A DNA stretch of 64,000 bases, taken from assembly GCF_033807715.1 (NCBI RefSeq), contig NC_084590.1:8136327-8200326 (forward strand), written 5' to 3'. Positions 11,132 through 23,033 of the stretch are shown here, in pieces. The stretch is from Cololabis saira (Eukaryota; Chordata; Actinopteri; Beloniformes; Belonidae). Under the pieces are notes generated by a model that did no database searches, was not told the DNA's origin, and was given only the letters and a program-made list of their open reading frames with translations. Position numbers and translations under genes: made by a program. The stretch's first letter is position 1, and every line of letters begins with the position of its first letter.

Positions 11132-11667
11132 GGTGACTTGGAGGTCTTTTTTTTTTAATGTCTTTTTATTGACATTCAGCATTAGACATTCACATCCGGT
11201 ACATCATGTATGCATACATCTTACATCTGTTATCGGCCCTAAATGTCGGAATAATATGTTTGTTTTATGTCCAAACAATGAAAAGAAAGAAAAAAAACTA
11301 CTATGTACAAGTAGGGAGTGATCTTTTCAACATAATAATCATTGACTTGAGAAAATAAAATCAGGCCTACGGAGCGTGACGTAGTTGACCCAGTTTTCCC
11401 AGTATTAGGTGAAATTCTCCAATTTATAATTAATAAATGCCGTTATCATCTCCATTTTATAAATGTCCATTGTAATTTCTATCCTTACCTTTAAAGTTGG
11501 GCTCTCCTGTGATCACCATTTCCTTGTACCGGGTAATAGTCTTTTTACAGGCTACTAGCAGGTATTCATTAAATGTTTATCTGTTTTTGGCCAGTCCGGA
11601 GGTATGTGTCCAAAAAACATGGTCTTACTCTCGAGGGACATTTGGCATTTGAAGATGACTTGGAGGT
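11132..11667 (-). mobile_element. 5'-truncated L1-type retroposon with 15-bp target duplication
   Basis: TGACTTGGAGGTCTT occurs at both edges. The left copy is followed by a poly-T run, the complement of a poly-A tail. Minus-strand translation near the 5' end gives FFGHIPPDWPKTDKHLMNT and then CKKTITR, similar to the C-terminus of fish L1 ORF2. The insertion is about 0.5 kb and shows the two hallmarks of target-primed reverse transcription, a poly-A tail and a duplication. Confidence 0.75.
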
Positions 11668-12345
11668 CTTCATGTTCATGAACCAGAGCTTAGATGACGT
11701 GTTCCCCTGCAGAGGCTTCATCACAGCTGTGACCACAAACACCTGAGGCCTCTCAAAGGACATGGGGACGTTGCTAAGATGTAGAAGATTTAACACATTT
11801 CTGGAATGTGTTACAGGTGAAAATGGCAGAAATAAAATATCTTGGTTTTCTACCACACTTGATGAGTTAAAAGACAAAAGAAGACGTTGTGGCAGCGTCT
11901 CCTGAGCTCAGCTCGTGTATAAGCTGAACCCGGCTGGGAGAGGGACCTGCATGTACGAGGCAGCAGGTCTGATTTTAGGAGGTGGTCCATGTGCAGAGGA
12001 ACATTTCAGCAGATGTATGTGCAGTCCTGACGGGCAGACAGGGTTCAGCGTACGACAGAGTTTCTATTTCTATGTCAATATTGTTGCCAGGAGATTAGAG
12101 CAGCTCTCAGCTGGGAATCAGTCTGAGCAACACAGCGGCATGCAGAGCAGGAATGTGTCTTTCATCTGCAGGGAGCTCGTCCTGAGCAGCTCTCGTCTCG
12201 TCTTTCCCACCAAATATTACATTTCATGTACACTTAACAGCCAGACGTTTACGTACACGGTAGAAAAATACAAACTTTGTTTGTGTCTATGTCTAATAGA
12301 AAAACTCCTGCTTAGGTCAGATAAGATTCCCTTTGGTTTTTCTTT

Positions 12346-12366
12346 GGGGGGGGGGGGGGGGGGGGT
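12346..12366. repeat. Poly-G tract
   Basis: An uninterrupted G run of about 20 nt interrupts otherwise unremarkable sequence. Confidence 0.9.
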
Positions 12367-12584
12367 CCACAATAATGACAGAGATTCAGAATAGATTTTA
12401 TTTTTAAATATTTGATGACTTTACAAACAAATGCTTAGCTTACTGTGGCCTGGACACACGAACTGTAACAGAACTGCACAGACCTCCTGTGATGTCACAG
12501 GTTTGTGAAGAGCTCAAGAGCCTCTTTTTCCTCATTCTGCACTGCACCGTGCTGCAAGTGGGCGGAGCGAACAGACCTGGAGGC

Positions 12585-12975
12585 TCACTGGGACTGGCAC
12601 TAGTAGAATCAAAACCAGGACTACTAGAACCAAAACCAGGACTGGTATAACCAAAACCAGGACTAGATGAGCAAAAACCAGGACTAGTAAAACTGAAACT
12701 GTGAAAATTTGAACTGAAACCAGGACTCGTAGAATCAAAACCAGAATTAGTCAAACCAAAACCAGGATTAGTTTAATCAAAACCAGGACTAATCAATCTT
12801 AAATCAGGACCAAAACCAGAATTAGTATAACCAAAACCAGAACTAGTTGAACCAAAACCAGGACTAGCTGATCTCAAACCAGGACCAGAAGAACTTAAAC
12901 CAAGACTAGTAGAGCTGTAACTAGGACTAGCTGACCTGAAACCAGGACTAGTAGAGCTGTAACTAGGACTAGCAG
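12585..12975. repeat. 21-bp minisatellite (CAGGACTAGTAGAACCAAAAC type)
   Basis: Units beginning CAGGACTA recur about every 21 bp, with increasing divergence to the right. The period is divisible by three, so the minus strand shows a Ser-Pro-Gly-Phe repeat frame that is an artefact. Confidence 0.85.
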
Positions 12976-14409
12976 ACCTCCAAAGCTGGGCCTGACGGTT
13001 CTGTCGCTAGGCGAGTTACAGTGACCTACGTGTCAGGCAGGCTGACCAGCACAGTCCCTGAGCTGAGTCCTAAAGAACTTCTGCTAATCACTCCTTTGAG
13101 ACGTCGGTGGCTTTAGGTCCAGTAGGACAACTTGCCAGGATCCGGAAATACTCCAAAGCAAAGGTGGTTCAATTGTAGGACCCGTGATGCTATGATAAAG
13201 TTCACCCCCAAGCTCCTCCAGACTGACCCAGAACTGGTGTCAGTGGTTTCTTAGTAGCCTACCGTTAACAACACAACACAACGGGACACATTATTTTTAC
13301 CTAACAGAGCACAATAAACTTATTTTAAAGTTATATGATTCAACTTTCTTGATTGTTAGGATGTTTTCATACTGGCTTTATTTGGGTCAGTCCAAAGGGT
13401 ATGCGTGTGGTTCAGTTGGGTCAGTGTGAACACAGTAAGCACCCTCCGGTGCACCAAAACAGCCATTCAAGACCACCTTGTTAAGGACATGGGCGTACCG
13501 CGAACTCTGGTGCAGTCCGTTTGTGGTGTGAAAGCTCCGGGACCTGGATTTAACCGGACTATAGAGAAGTCAACATATCTGAGCTAAGAAAAGGGCTTGA
13601 GAAAAGAGCTTCTGTAGGCAGCTGGGCAGTGCATTGCGGGTTGTCAAAGAGCACATGAACAAACGAAATAATGGAAGCATGCACCACCTCACCAGATACA
13701 GTTTTTCATTTACATATTTTATGAATGTAATTTCCAGGAACGGTACAAACAAACCATAGAAAAAACTAAAAGAAGTGAGTAACTTGTAGTATAGCATTTG
13801 GGAAGGAATAAAAACCAAATTTGTGAACTGAACACAAACCGAACAAACTGAAAATGTTACGATGTGATCTGGTGTTGCAAGGACACACCAAAATACTTCG
13901 AAACAGCCGTAGATTATGGCTGCTCTCTTCACTAGTTTCTTGTTTCAAAGTCAAAAGCCACAAATTCCAATTTATCCGGCTGACCAGTTCTGCTTTCTTC
14001 TTCATACTGGCTGGTGTGTGGATTGTGGTATAGTGCCACCACCTGCAGTGGCGCAGCGCTGCATCTGCAGTTTTACAGGTCAAATACACTAGTTTATACC
14101 TGTTTGGAAATACCATTTTCTGTGAAAGAAACCCCACTATTTTTATTTCCGGAAGGCTGAGCCTTCCGGACAGCCGCATTTATCAGTGCCAGAATAAACC
14201 TAGCATGTGTGATGTTTCGCCCACAGATCAGGGAGGCAAAACAAATCACTGACAATCTTGGTGATGCTTTCATCTGGTACACTTTAAGAAGAAACCCCTT
14301 TTACAGTTGAGGATCTTGCACATCTCGGGCAAATAATCCCAGCATAAATTTAGCTGAGGCCACCCAGGCTAACTGAGGCTAGCTAGGCTCGCTGGCACAT
14401 GACATATAA
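12976..14409. other. No recognisable feature
   Basis: Short frames in this stretch lack recognisable motifs. No tandem repeat or paired terminus was found. Confidence 0.35.
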
Positions 14410-14851
14410 AGCCTGAATTATGGTTCTGCGTTAAATGCAGAGCCTACGCCATAGCTACACCGTAGCCTAACGTGCACCCCCCAAAAAATGTAACTACGCG
14501 TCAAGGTGACGCAGACCCAACGCAGACCGAGAGGGCTGTGATTGGTTCGCTTGGTAGCAACGCATTTCTAGTTCCGGTTCGTGAAGCAGTACTGAACTTT
14601 CAGCGCTCTTTTCTTCGTGTGTGTGTGATTTTCTTTTGTGGTCGCTTTGTTTTTTTGCACAATAGTTGTCCTTATGTCTTTGATTCACTGTGACCGGAAA
14701 AACCGGAAGCTAAACAAAGTATCAACTAGCGCTCTGGGGGGGTATTGCACCGTGGCGAAATGGAGTGACGGAGAAGTCTGAAGGTTCACGACGGCGTCAC
14801 GGCAACGGCATAGGCTCTGCGTTGGTTTAACGCAGAGCCTTAATTCAGGCT
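14410..14851. mobile_element. PIF/Harbinger-type MITE with TAA duplication
   Basis: The element starts AGCCTGAATTATGGTTCTGC and ends with the complement GCCTTAATTCAGGCT. It is flanked by TAA on both sides. The inner part of each end contains a further palindrome built from TTCTGCGTTAAA and CGCAGAGCC. The 3-bp TWA target preference is typical of PIF/Harbinger. There is no transposase. Confidence 0.75.
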
Positions 14852-15339
14852 TAAAAAGATGCATGCTAATGCTTGGCACGAACAGACACAATCAGCACGG
14901 ATGTCAGAGCAGCACAAAGCTGCTGGTGCACCTCATCAATAGGAGAAAAGAGTGGCCATCACAAAGCCCGCTGTTCTAGAGAGGATTTGTGACTGGGATT
15001 GAAAAGGTCCAGAATCTGGACTCAAACTGGACCAAAGTAAGACGTACATGAGATGCAGGTCTGAGGCCAAGATGGAGTTAGCTCAGGTTTGATTGACTTA
15101 ATGGTCTTGGTTTGATTAGTGAGGGAACAGAAGTGTGAAATTTACTCTTTGTGGTCTTGAAGTTCTCAGCCGGCCGATGCCATTAAACATTGGACTGATC
15201 TGCTCTGAGGACCTATAAAATGTTCCACAGGAGTGGAAATAAAAGTGAAAAGTAATGTTTGAACACTAACATCCTGTTTTGTTTTGAATTTTATTACAGG
15301 ATCGCTCTCCCTGACCCTTCGTCAGATTTTCAGGTAGCC

Positions 15340-15853
15340 ATGACAACCAAATCGAGCAGCAGTGTTCGGGCTGGTAAAGCTTCCTCCTCCCCCCTCCTGT
15401 CATCTCCGGCTCGTCAACGCCTCGTCACCAAAGATGGACGCTGTGCTCTCCGCCCGCCCCTCTGCCCTTCAGGCTCATGGCACCGGTCTTGGACCAGATC
15501 CTGGCTGCTGGCTCTGCAGGACCTGTGGGGGCTGCTGGTGGGTCTTCGCTGGAGGTGGGTCCTACTGGCCTTCTGCGCCTCCTTCCTTGCCCACTGGCTG
15601 CTGTTCGCTTGCCTCTGGTACCTACTGGCCCATCTGAACGGGGACCTCAATGTTGACCATGACGCTCCCCCGGACGGTCATGTGGTTTGTGTGAAATACA
15701 TTACGAGCTTCACCGCTGCCTTTTCCTTCTCTCTGGAGACACAGCTGACCATCGGTTATGGCACCATGTTCCCCAGTGGAGACTGTCCCAGCGCTATAGC
15801 GCTGCTGGCCGTGCAGATGCTGCTGGGGTTGATGCTGGAGGCCTTCATTACAG
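15340..15853 (+). CDS. kcnj13: Kir7.1 inward-rectifier K+ channel, coding exon 1
   Basis: Kir7.1 is a low-conductance K+ channel of transporting epithelia and retinal pigment epithelium; in zebrafish it also shapes pigment pattern. This exon encodes residues 1-171 and the first base of codon 172. TM1 lies at about 73-96 and the pore helix at 120-136. The selectivity filter TIGYG is at 137-141 and TM2 at about 152-174. Met143 follows GYGT where other Kir channels have Arg, a Kir7.1 hallmark, and Glu167 is the TM2 pore residue. The block VTKDG near residue 29 also fits Kir7.1. The N-terminus is about 18 residues longer than the human protein. The exon opens at an acceptor (ATTACAG, 15293-15299). 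The ATG in GTAGCCATGA is the first suitable start, and the exon ends at donor GTACAC. Confidence 0.93.
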
Positions 15854-16791
15854 GTACACCCCTGAAACCGGATCCAACACATTTTTATTGAAACTGGCAC
15901 CAGAACTGACTACAACCGACGTGAACTTGGCCTGGGCTATGTCCAGTAAAGTTCAGTTACTACAAGTTTTTAGCTTTGTGTAGCTCCAATCTATGACGTT
16001 AACTAATGTTACCTGTCATTCGTTGAAATCAAATCGGTCCAAACATCCTCATATTCGATGTCACCATGACAACATTTGAAAGTAGTTCTTAAAATAAGGA
16101 GGACTGAAGTAAAGTTGATCAAGACCCTGGACAAGTCGAGGCTGAACGACTGCCACCTCGCATCTGCTGCATCACAGGTGTGTCCTGCTTCCTCCAGCCA
16201 AGCCGCCCTCCAGGTTGGCCCGAAACCTTTCAGATTCATTATTTAGTACAAATGCCCAAGACCATGTAGGCGCCATGCTACGTGCGTAGCTGCTATGCAG
16301 AAGCATGAACCAGGGTTGAGACAGCAGCAGTCCTTTGGTATTGGCTTGTCAAAAGTCCTGCCTGATCAGAGACCCAGAGCCCGTTTTAACCCCCACTATA
16401 TCCGTTTCAAATGTTGTTTTGTTGGCAGCTTTAGAATTGACTCCAGCCTGGCAACTGTGGTTTGTAACGACTGGCTCCTGGTGGAGGTCTGGCCAAAGTT
16501 AGACAGTTTGAAAGGGTGCAGGCCAACTTGGAGGGAATCTCTGCTGGAGTAACCGGGACCCAACTGTGACAAAGCCCCGGGGGACTGCAAGGCTGTGATT
16601 GTTTAACTGATGTATTGTTAGCCCAGGCTGTCTCCTGTTTAGCTAAGTTTCATGACCGGACCTTTCCAGGCCAACCCACAGATGGTTGCATTAACTTTAT
16701 ATTACAATTAACACCACAAAATACATTCTCTTCAAAATCAGGATGATTATGTTCAGTTAGGTCTTCCACATCCAACATCAATACAGGGCTG

Positions 16792-17964
16792 GGCCTGATT
16801 CATACTTCTGCGTAGCAGCTATGCACAGAAGTATGTCTAGCGCCCATGCCGTCTCTGGCGTTTGTGGTTCTGCGTTGTTTAATGGGGTAATTACACTACC
16901 AACTAGAGGGCTGCATTGGGATTGCGCCGCGGGACCTAACGCAAATCTGGCGGGAGCGGGCGGTTTGAACTTTGCTGCGGGCGGCTAAAAAAAAAAACTG
17001 CGGGATCAGGATGTAGCCTAGCGACAACATGGAAATAAATGACGTGGATAAGCACCTCAAACAAGGTCTTTACAAAACAAAGAAAAAGCAAGACAGATAT
17101 TTGGAGAAACTGCGTTTAGTGGTTGTGGAGCATCTTGGAAGAGACGCAGAGACGCAGGGATTGGGACCTCAGTCGGTCAGCAACATTCTCTTCCTCCACA
17201 GCAATGTAATGGACAAGTGATTCATTTGTTAAATTAATTTGTTTCCTTCGTTAACTTTGTTTATTTTATGTTATTTATTAGTGTTATTTGAGCCACTCAC
17301 AGCCTACTCTGGTTGCTATAACCTCAATCACATAATTGATCCGTGCACAAAAGGTGAAATAGCTTGTGTGATGATGACAATGATGGATTGGCATCTAACT
17401 TTAGGTCAGGTGACCTATGAACTGTCAATTACCCATCAAGCTCCACAATGAACATGTTAACATTAAATCATATAGATTTGTCTCAGAGATTTCTCTTGCG
17501 GGACGGGAGAAGACACAAAATCAAAGCATCTCTATTATTGTGCAGCATGAATTCTTAGATTCTTCTACTACCAACCGCTAAGTGGCCATGTAGGTTCTTT
17601 TCTGCAGCACCGTAGCTCACAGTGCCGCGTTTCCTCCCTTTGTTTACTTCCTGTGTGTAGCTCAGACGTAGTAACGGAGCAAATAAAGTATATTTAACGT
17701 GAGTTGGAGCTGGTAAATGTTGAGCATCAGTCGTTTTTACAGACACTGCAACAAACTATACAGTATATGGTGGCGGGAAATTTGAAAAAGAAGAAAAACA
17801 AATGTACGCGCCAATTTCTTACAGTCTGGGTCAATGTGACTCGCCGTCAGTTTATTTTGGAGTTGTAGGGAGGGCAACGTAGAGCTCTGCGGAGGGGGGT
17901 TTGCATCAATGGAGAGGCTCTGCATCGCGACGCCATCGTTCAACGCAGAAGCATAAATTAGGCT
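16792..17964. mobile_element. Candidate longer Harbinger-like relative with decayed left end
   Basis: The left end GCCTGATTCATACTTCTGCGT matches the complement of the right end GCCTAATTTATGCTTCTGCGT except for a few bases. The right end is followed by TTA. No TTA precedes the left end, so its boundary is uncertain. The interior has a 63-codon frame (17029-17220) starting MEINDVDKHLKQG that may be degraded transposase, and a GC-rich leader. Another end-like fragment lies inverted at 16260-16318. Confidence 0.4.
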
Positions 17965-18569
17965 TTAACTGGTAAAATCATGACACCGTTCTCTAAATGC
18001 ATCATCACTCAAACAAACACACCCCAAATTATGTAGAAAGAGGCCGGGGGGAGAATAAAAATTGGGAATGTTTGAATATTAATAAGAGTTTACTTAAATA
18101 CAGTATATAGTGGCAAGCTATTACCACCTAGCTGGAAAAGGATTTTCAATTACATTTTTATTTTCAGTTTTCAATTTAAATTTGGCTGGATAAGTAATAT
18201 TCTGAGTTCTTGAGTCCGATGTATCTGGAGTTTAATTTTCTTGTGCTGTTTTGGAGTGTTTTGTAGATGGATAAGGGTTTTGTTCCCCACTAAACTGTAG
18301 CTATGGTTTGATTTACGGACCAGTCATCAGGGACCAGGTGTTTCAGACTTTCTCTCACCAAATGCTTTCACCGTTGAAGGTTGGTTGACCAGTTCAATGT
18401 CCAGTAGTTTAGGGAGCCTGGGTTAGGCCTAGGTTGTGCAACATGAATGGAAATCAATAAAATGTCCTTCTGCAGGTGAACCAAGTCCGATCAATAGTCA
18501 AACGTCAGTTCAAGATCAACAATGCAGATTTCATCCTTGTGTAGGTCCTGGAGTGATCATGGGAGTTTA

Positions 18570-19235
18570 TCCAACTGGTCCACATGTGTTTTGTGGACTT
18601 GAAGAAGTTATTTGACGGTGTCCATTGGATTCTTCAGGAGTGGGTGTTGTGGGTCTGTCCCAAGCAGGTTTATCAGTCATTATATAAACAGAACAACAGT
18701 TTGGTCTATACTGCTGATAGTAAGTCAGATTCTTCCAGGTGGTTGTTGACTCCTTCAGGGCTGATCTTTGTCACAGATTTTTTTATGGACAGAGGTTTTG
18801 GGTGCAGCTAAGTGGTGGAAGGGGTCTGGTTTAGTGAACTCAGGATTACGTCTGCTTTTTTGCAAATTACGTGGTTCAGTTGGCTTTATTTGATGGACAC
18901 CTTCAGCTCTCACTGGAGCAGTTCACAGTCAAGTGTGAAGCAGTGGCACCTCCAAATCTGAGACCATGGTTATCTGTCCAAATGTCTACCAGTCTGACAG
19001 ATTGTGGCAGAAGGGGGAACGTTTATTGGCGAACTATGTTCCTGCCCTCACCTATGGTCACTAACTGTGGGTAGTGATGAAAGAGCCAGTTGGAGGATAC
19101 AAGTGGCTTTGATTAGTTCCCTCTGCAGGGTTACCAGACTCTCCTACCGGAGGTAGGAGGAAAGGTTCAGTCATCCAAGGGAGACTGCTCCTCCACATCC
19201 AGAGGAGATGTTTGAAGTGGTTCATCTGGTTAGGA
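18570..19235 (+). mobile_element. RTE-like LINE fragment, RT domain, decayed
   Basis: Translation gives MCFVDLKKLFDGVHWIL, then motifs corresponding to SLYDRxxSLV, the DLQLSLEQF region and LLHIQRRCLKWF near the end. These lie in the right order for the reverse transcriptase and C-terminus of a common fish LINE. Frames are broken many times. The AF-D catalytic block is altered (LFDGV) and the YADD-equivalent reads FANYV, so the copy is dead. Confidence 0.7.
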
Positions 19236-19482
19236 TGCCTTGTAGACGTCTGCAGTAGCTCTTTTTTTTTCTTCTCCTTGTTTTTTTTAGGAATGTGTCA
19301 CAAGCTTGAAATGTTGATTTGGATGTATATTAACAAACAAAATGAAGCTGAAGAGAAAAAAATCATGAAATATCTTAGGTTCATACCATCTTCAAATACA
19401 TAAAAGTCGAATCAAATGTAAGAATTATTCATCTCATGCCAACTTTATCTCACATTCCAAACTATGAGAAATTCCCAGACCT

Positions 19483-20165
19483 CCATCTCCGTCTTCTTGT
19501 GCTCCTGTAGAGACTCCCGAGAAGTTTTTTCCAAGCCAGCCAAGTGATATGATCTCTTGGGCTGATTATGGGTCTGACCTGAGGCCTATTTCCAACAGGA
19601 CATGATACGATCTCTCCGGCCTTCCCTGAGGGCCAATTCCAGAGGGACATATGCCAAACTCCTTTCATGGAAGGCATCTTGAAGGCATCCTGACCAGATA
19701 CCCTAACCACCACTACCGGCTCCTTTCAATATGGCGGGGCAGTGCTTCAAAACTGAACTCCTCCCAGATGACTGAGCCCCTCATCCCATCCCTGAGGCTG
19801 AGCTCAGACATCCTTTGAAGGCTAATTTCTTTTTCCATGGATGAGAGATGGAATGTAGATCAATTGGTAGTTTGAAAGCTTTGTCTTTTGGCTCAGCTCT
19901 ATGTTCACCACAACAGATCCAAACCCCCGTCCACCTGTCAATGTCCTGTCCCATTCTGTCCCAACTCACAAACAAGATACTCATTCCAAAAGCAGGAATG
20001 GACATCCACCCTTTTCCGGGTGAGGACCATGGCCCCAGACTAGGAGGGGGAGGCAGCTGTCCCCAACAGCTCCTGGATTCATTCAGGCACACAAATCCCT
20101 CCACCTTGATAAAGCCAGAGCACCTGGGTCTAGAACTTCAGTGTGAGAACTTCGCCCTCAGCCTG
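19483..20165 (-). mobile_element. RTE-like LINE fragment, inverted relative to its neighbour
   Basis: Read on the minus strand, this segment follows the same LINE as 18570-19235. The blocks GACCATGGCCCCAGAC, GGCTCAGCTCTATGTTCACC and CATCCTGACCAGATACCC appear in the expected reverse order. The two fragments form an inverted pair about 250 bp apart. Open frames here are short and broken. Confidence 0.65.
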
Positions 20166-20214
20166 GGATCATGTGACCTCTGTACGTACGCTGGGTATGA
20201 TATCTGCCTAGCTC

Positions 20215-20984
20215 AGTGGTCCCCAAACTTTTTTTGCCAGGCCCCCCTTTTGTACGTAACAGAATTTTCGAGCCCCCCCCCGACCCCAACACAGACACAC
20301 ACATCTTTTGCATTCAAATGCGACTGCAATTTATTTCATATATTGAACATATGTGTGAAAAAACTGTCCATCTCTGTAAAAATAGATTTTCAACCTGACC
20401 AGCTCACAGAGATTGAAACAACAATACAAACCACAGCCCAAATCTGAACATTTGCTCTACAAAAATTACACCTTTAATCCCCGCATCTTTTCAGTGATGT
20501 GAGTGGGCTTGCTTCATGTGTGCAACACATTTCTTTTTTTTCCTTTTTACTGTACAATACAGTATGCATTACTTTCAACATATTTTTTCCAAAAATAACC
20601 AGCTCCCTGAGGAAAAAAAAACAGCAGCAACAGCTAAACAAATAACCAAAATTTCAACAATTGCTCTGCAAAAATGTCAGCTTTAATCCCCACATCTTTT
20701 CAGTGAGTGGGGTGGGCTTGCTTCATGTTACAGATCCTCTCAAACCGGTTGCAGGTGAGAGATTGCCACATTCATCTACCTTCCAGTAGCGCCGGGTAGT
20801 TGTGCAGCAGGTCCCCGGTTAGATTCCCGCCGGCCAGACCATTACTTCATGTCATTCCCCTTCTTAATCTTAAAAAATAAATAAATAATTCATCTACCTT
20901 CCAACCTCGACGCGCCCCCCCGCAATAGCGCCGCCCGCTGCCTGCCCCCCGTAGGGGGCGCGCCCCCCAGTTTGAGAACCACTG
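20215..20984. mobile_element. Non-autonomous hAT element
   Basis: The termini are CAGTGGTCCCCAAACT and AGTTTGAGAACCACTG. The flanks GCCTAGCT and GCCTAATT match at 6 of 8 positions, consistent with a decayed 8-bp hAT duplication. An internal direct repeat of about 75 bp contains TTTAATCCCCRCATCTTTTC twice. A small SINE is nested near the right end. Confidence 0.75.
20786..20887 (+). mobile_element. Short tRNA-derived SINE insertion
   Basis: A 102-bp body is flanked by a perfect 16-bp duplication ATTCATCTACCTTCCA (20770-20785 and 20888-20903). It contains a B-box-like GGTTAGATTCCC inside a tRNA-arm-like stretch and ends in an A-rich TAAAAAATAAATAAATA tail. The A box appears to be missing, so the copy is probably 5'-truncated. 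Confidence 0.7.
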
Positions 20985-21004
20985 GCCTAATTTACCCCAC
21001 AGAC

Positions 21005-21966
21005 AAGGGATGTCCTAATACCATTTTTTTCACACCGAGTACGAGTATTTTAATTTGTGTACTCGCCGATACCGAGTACTGATTCGATACTTCTACCACA
21101 AAAATAGCTAGGCTAAAAATGCAATGAAAAATGCAATGAATTGGAAGACAGGTTTTATTTGCACCAGAAATTCAATTTTAAACAAAACTTGGCCAGCTGG
21201 GCATTCCTCCGTGCTTTAGTCTCATTGCAGGAACATCAACTGAGCATGTGCGGTGCTTCACCTGAAGCCGTCCGTGTGAAACATAAACAATCAAATAGAA
21301 TTTAAAAAACAGGCTAAATGAAATGATGTTACACACTCTTGTACAGTAGGTGGCGGTATGCACCTTAAAGTTGGTTGCGATCCGCCAATAAAAGAAGAAG
21401 AAGAAGAACATAAACAATCCCATTGTTACAGTCCGGTTATATAGAGTGATACCCGTGGGTGAGACTGGCAGCGCCGTTTCAGGCAAGATAGCGACAATTA
21501 ATGTAAGCGGGATCAGGGTGGACATATTTCAAAATAAGGGAGGACAACAGAAGCAAGACAGACTGGGGGCTGTCGGCGCGGCTAACGCAGCTAACCAGCT
21601 AACGCGGCTTACCGGAATGTAACAATGGGATTGTTTATGTTGTACTGTGAGTTACGTGGAGTGTTTAATAAAGTTCCCTGTGAGTAAGGGTAATACTCAA
21701 CCGTCCAGTTTGTATAATTAAGGAAGATAGAATTTACTGAAACATGGAACAGCTGGCTACAGCCACAGAGCTGCTGCTCAGCCAGGTTGCAGACTGACCC
21801 GGGGAGCCGTGGGGCGGCTCAACATCTCCCCCTAGCAGCGCTAACCAGTAACTACAACAACAATGAAGTATCGGTGCGTGGTATCGGAGAATTTTTGCGA
21901 GTACGAGTATATGAGGGCAGTATCGGCCCCGATACCGATACCAGTATCGGTATCGGGGCATCCCTA
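21005..21966. mobile_element. hAT MITE, copy 1 (TSD CCACAGAC)
   Basis: The ends AAGGGATGTCC and GGGGCATCCCTA are inverted repeats. The element is flanked by a perfect 8-bp duplication CCACAGAC at 20997-21004 and 21967-21974. Subterminal sequence is rich in GTATCGGTATCGG and GAGTACGAGTA motifs. There is no transposase. Confidence 0.85.
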
Positions 21967-22410
21967 CCACAGACTATATAAAACAATGGACAAAGCATTT
22001 GGTACCATGATCTGTTGGTTTCTGAAGACTGGTTTAGAACCAGACTGTAAATATATTTATTTCTGCTCCAAAGTTGGACATTTTAACCTGGAGGTCAGTG
22101 GAGATGAATCCACTTTTGCACCCAGCCTCTAGCGGCCAGTTTGAGGAACTGAAACCAACCTCAACCCGGAAGTTAGATGGTTGGTGCTTGACTTATCAAT
22201 GAGTAACATGTGCAGTTAACTCTCAGGAGTCTACAAACACGCCGGTGCATCCAAATCACATGTCCAATTTCCAATGACGTAGCAGCGAGACGCAACCTTT
22301 CTGAGTCTCCGTTTTAACTTGTCTCTAAAGTGTGGACACGATACACCAGACTTTAAATCGTGTTGATAGACCTTGTAAAACCAGATTTAATGAAATGAAT
22401 ATACAGGATG

Positions 22411-22861
22411 TGTCACGGCTCAGACAGGACAGAGAACCCAAATGCACAACACCAGGCAGGATCAGAGTCCAAGAGGCTTTAATCTTTGTCAAAAGGCAGG
22501 CAGGGGTCAAACCGGGTAGTCAGGCAGATCAGGCAAACAAAACCAAAAACGGACAGGCAAAATCCATACCCCAAGAATCAGGCAGGCTCAAAGACAGGCA
22601 GGCAGGCAGAAACAAAACAGGATATGCAGGCTGGAAAGCGAGGCAAAAACACACGACAATCTGGCAAACTAGAAGGTGGAAATGGGCCGGTATATGAGGG
22701 GAACTGCTGATGAGGGAAACCAGGTGTGGAGCTGGGCAGGGGAAGCACAGGTGAAGGGAATGAGTGGATCTCTGGCTGATTAGGGTGGCAGGATCTGGAA
22801 AAACAGGGGAGTGAGTTAAACAGTAAAAAAAAACCCTATCCTACACTGTGAAACTGTGACA
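22411..22861 (-). repeat. LTR (3' LTR of the minus-strand element)
   Basis: The LTR has TGTCAC...GTGACA termini and matches 24848-25298 throughout. The adjacent polypurine tract on the minus strand marks it as the 3' copy. Confidence 0.88.
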
Positions 22862-23033
22862 GAACCCCCCCCTCAAGGGACAGATTCCAGATGTCCCAAA
22901 ACCCCCCACCCAGGGCGGGAGGAGGGAGTCCGGAGGAGGGTGCCGGCCAACAAACGGCCAAAGCTCCGGGGGCCGTCCTCGGTGCCGGGCAGACCAGCGA
23001 GGCAGTTCCGGGGGTCGCCCCTGGGGCGTAACA

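Noticed and set aside
17029..17220. 63-codon frame as a host gene
   Set aside because: It lies inside a transposon-like unit, has no splice context and no recognised domain.
20786..20887. Possible tRNA gene
   Set aside because: Only a B-box-like arm is present. The A box and cloverleaf are missing, and the segment has a retroposon tail and target duplication.
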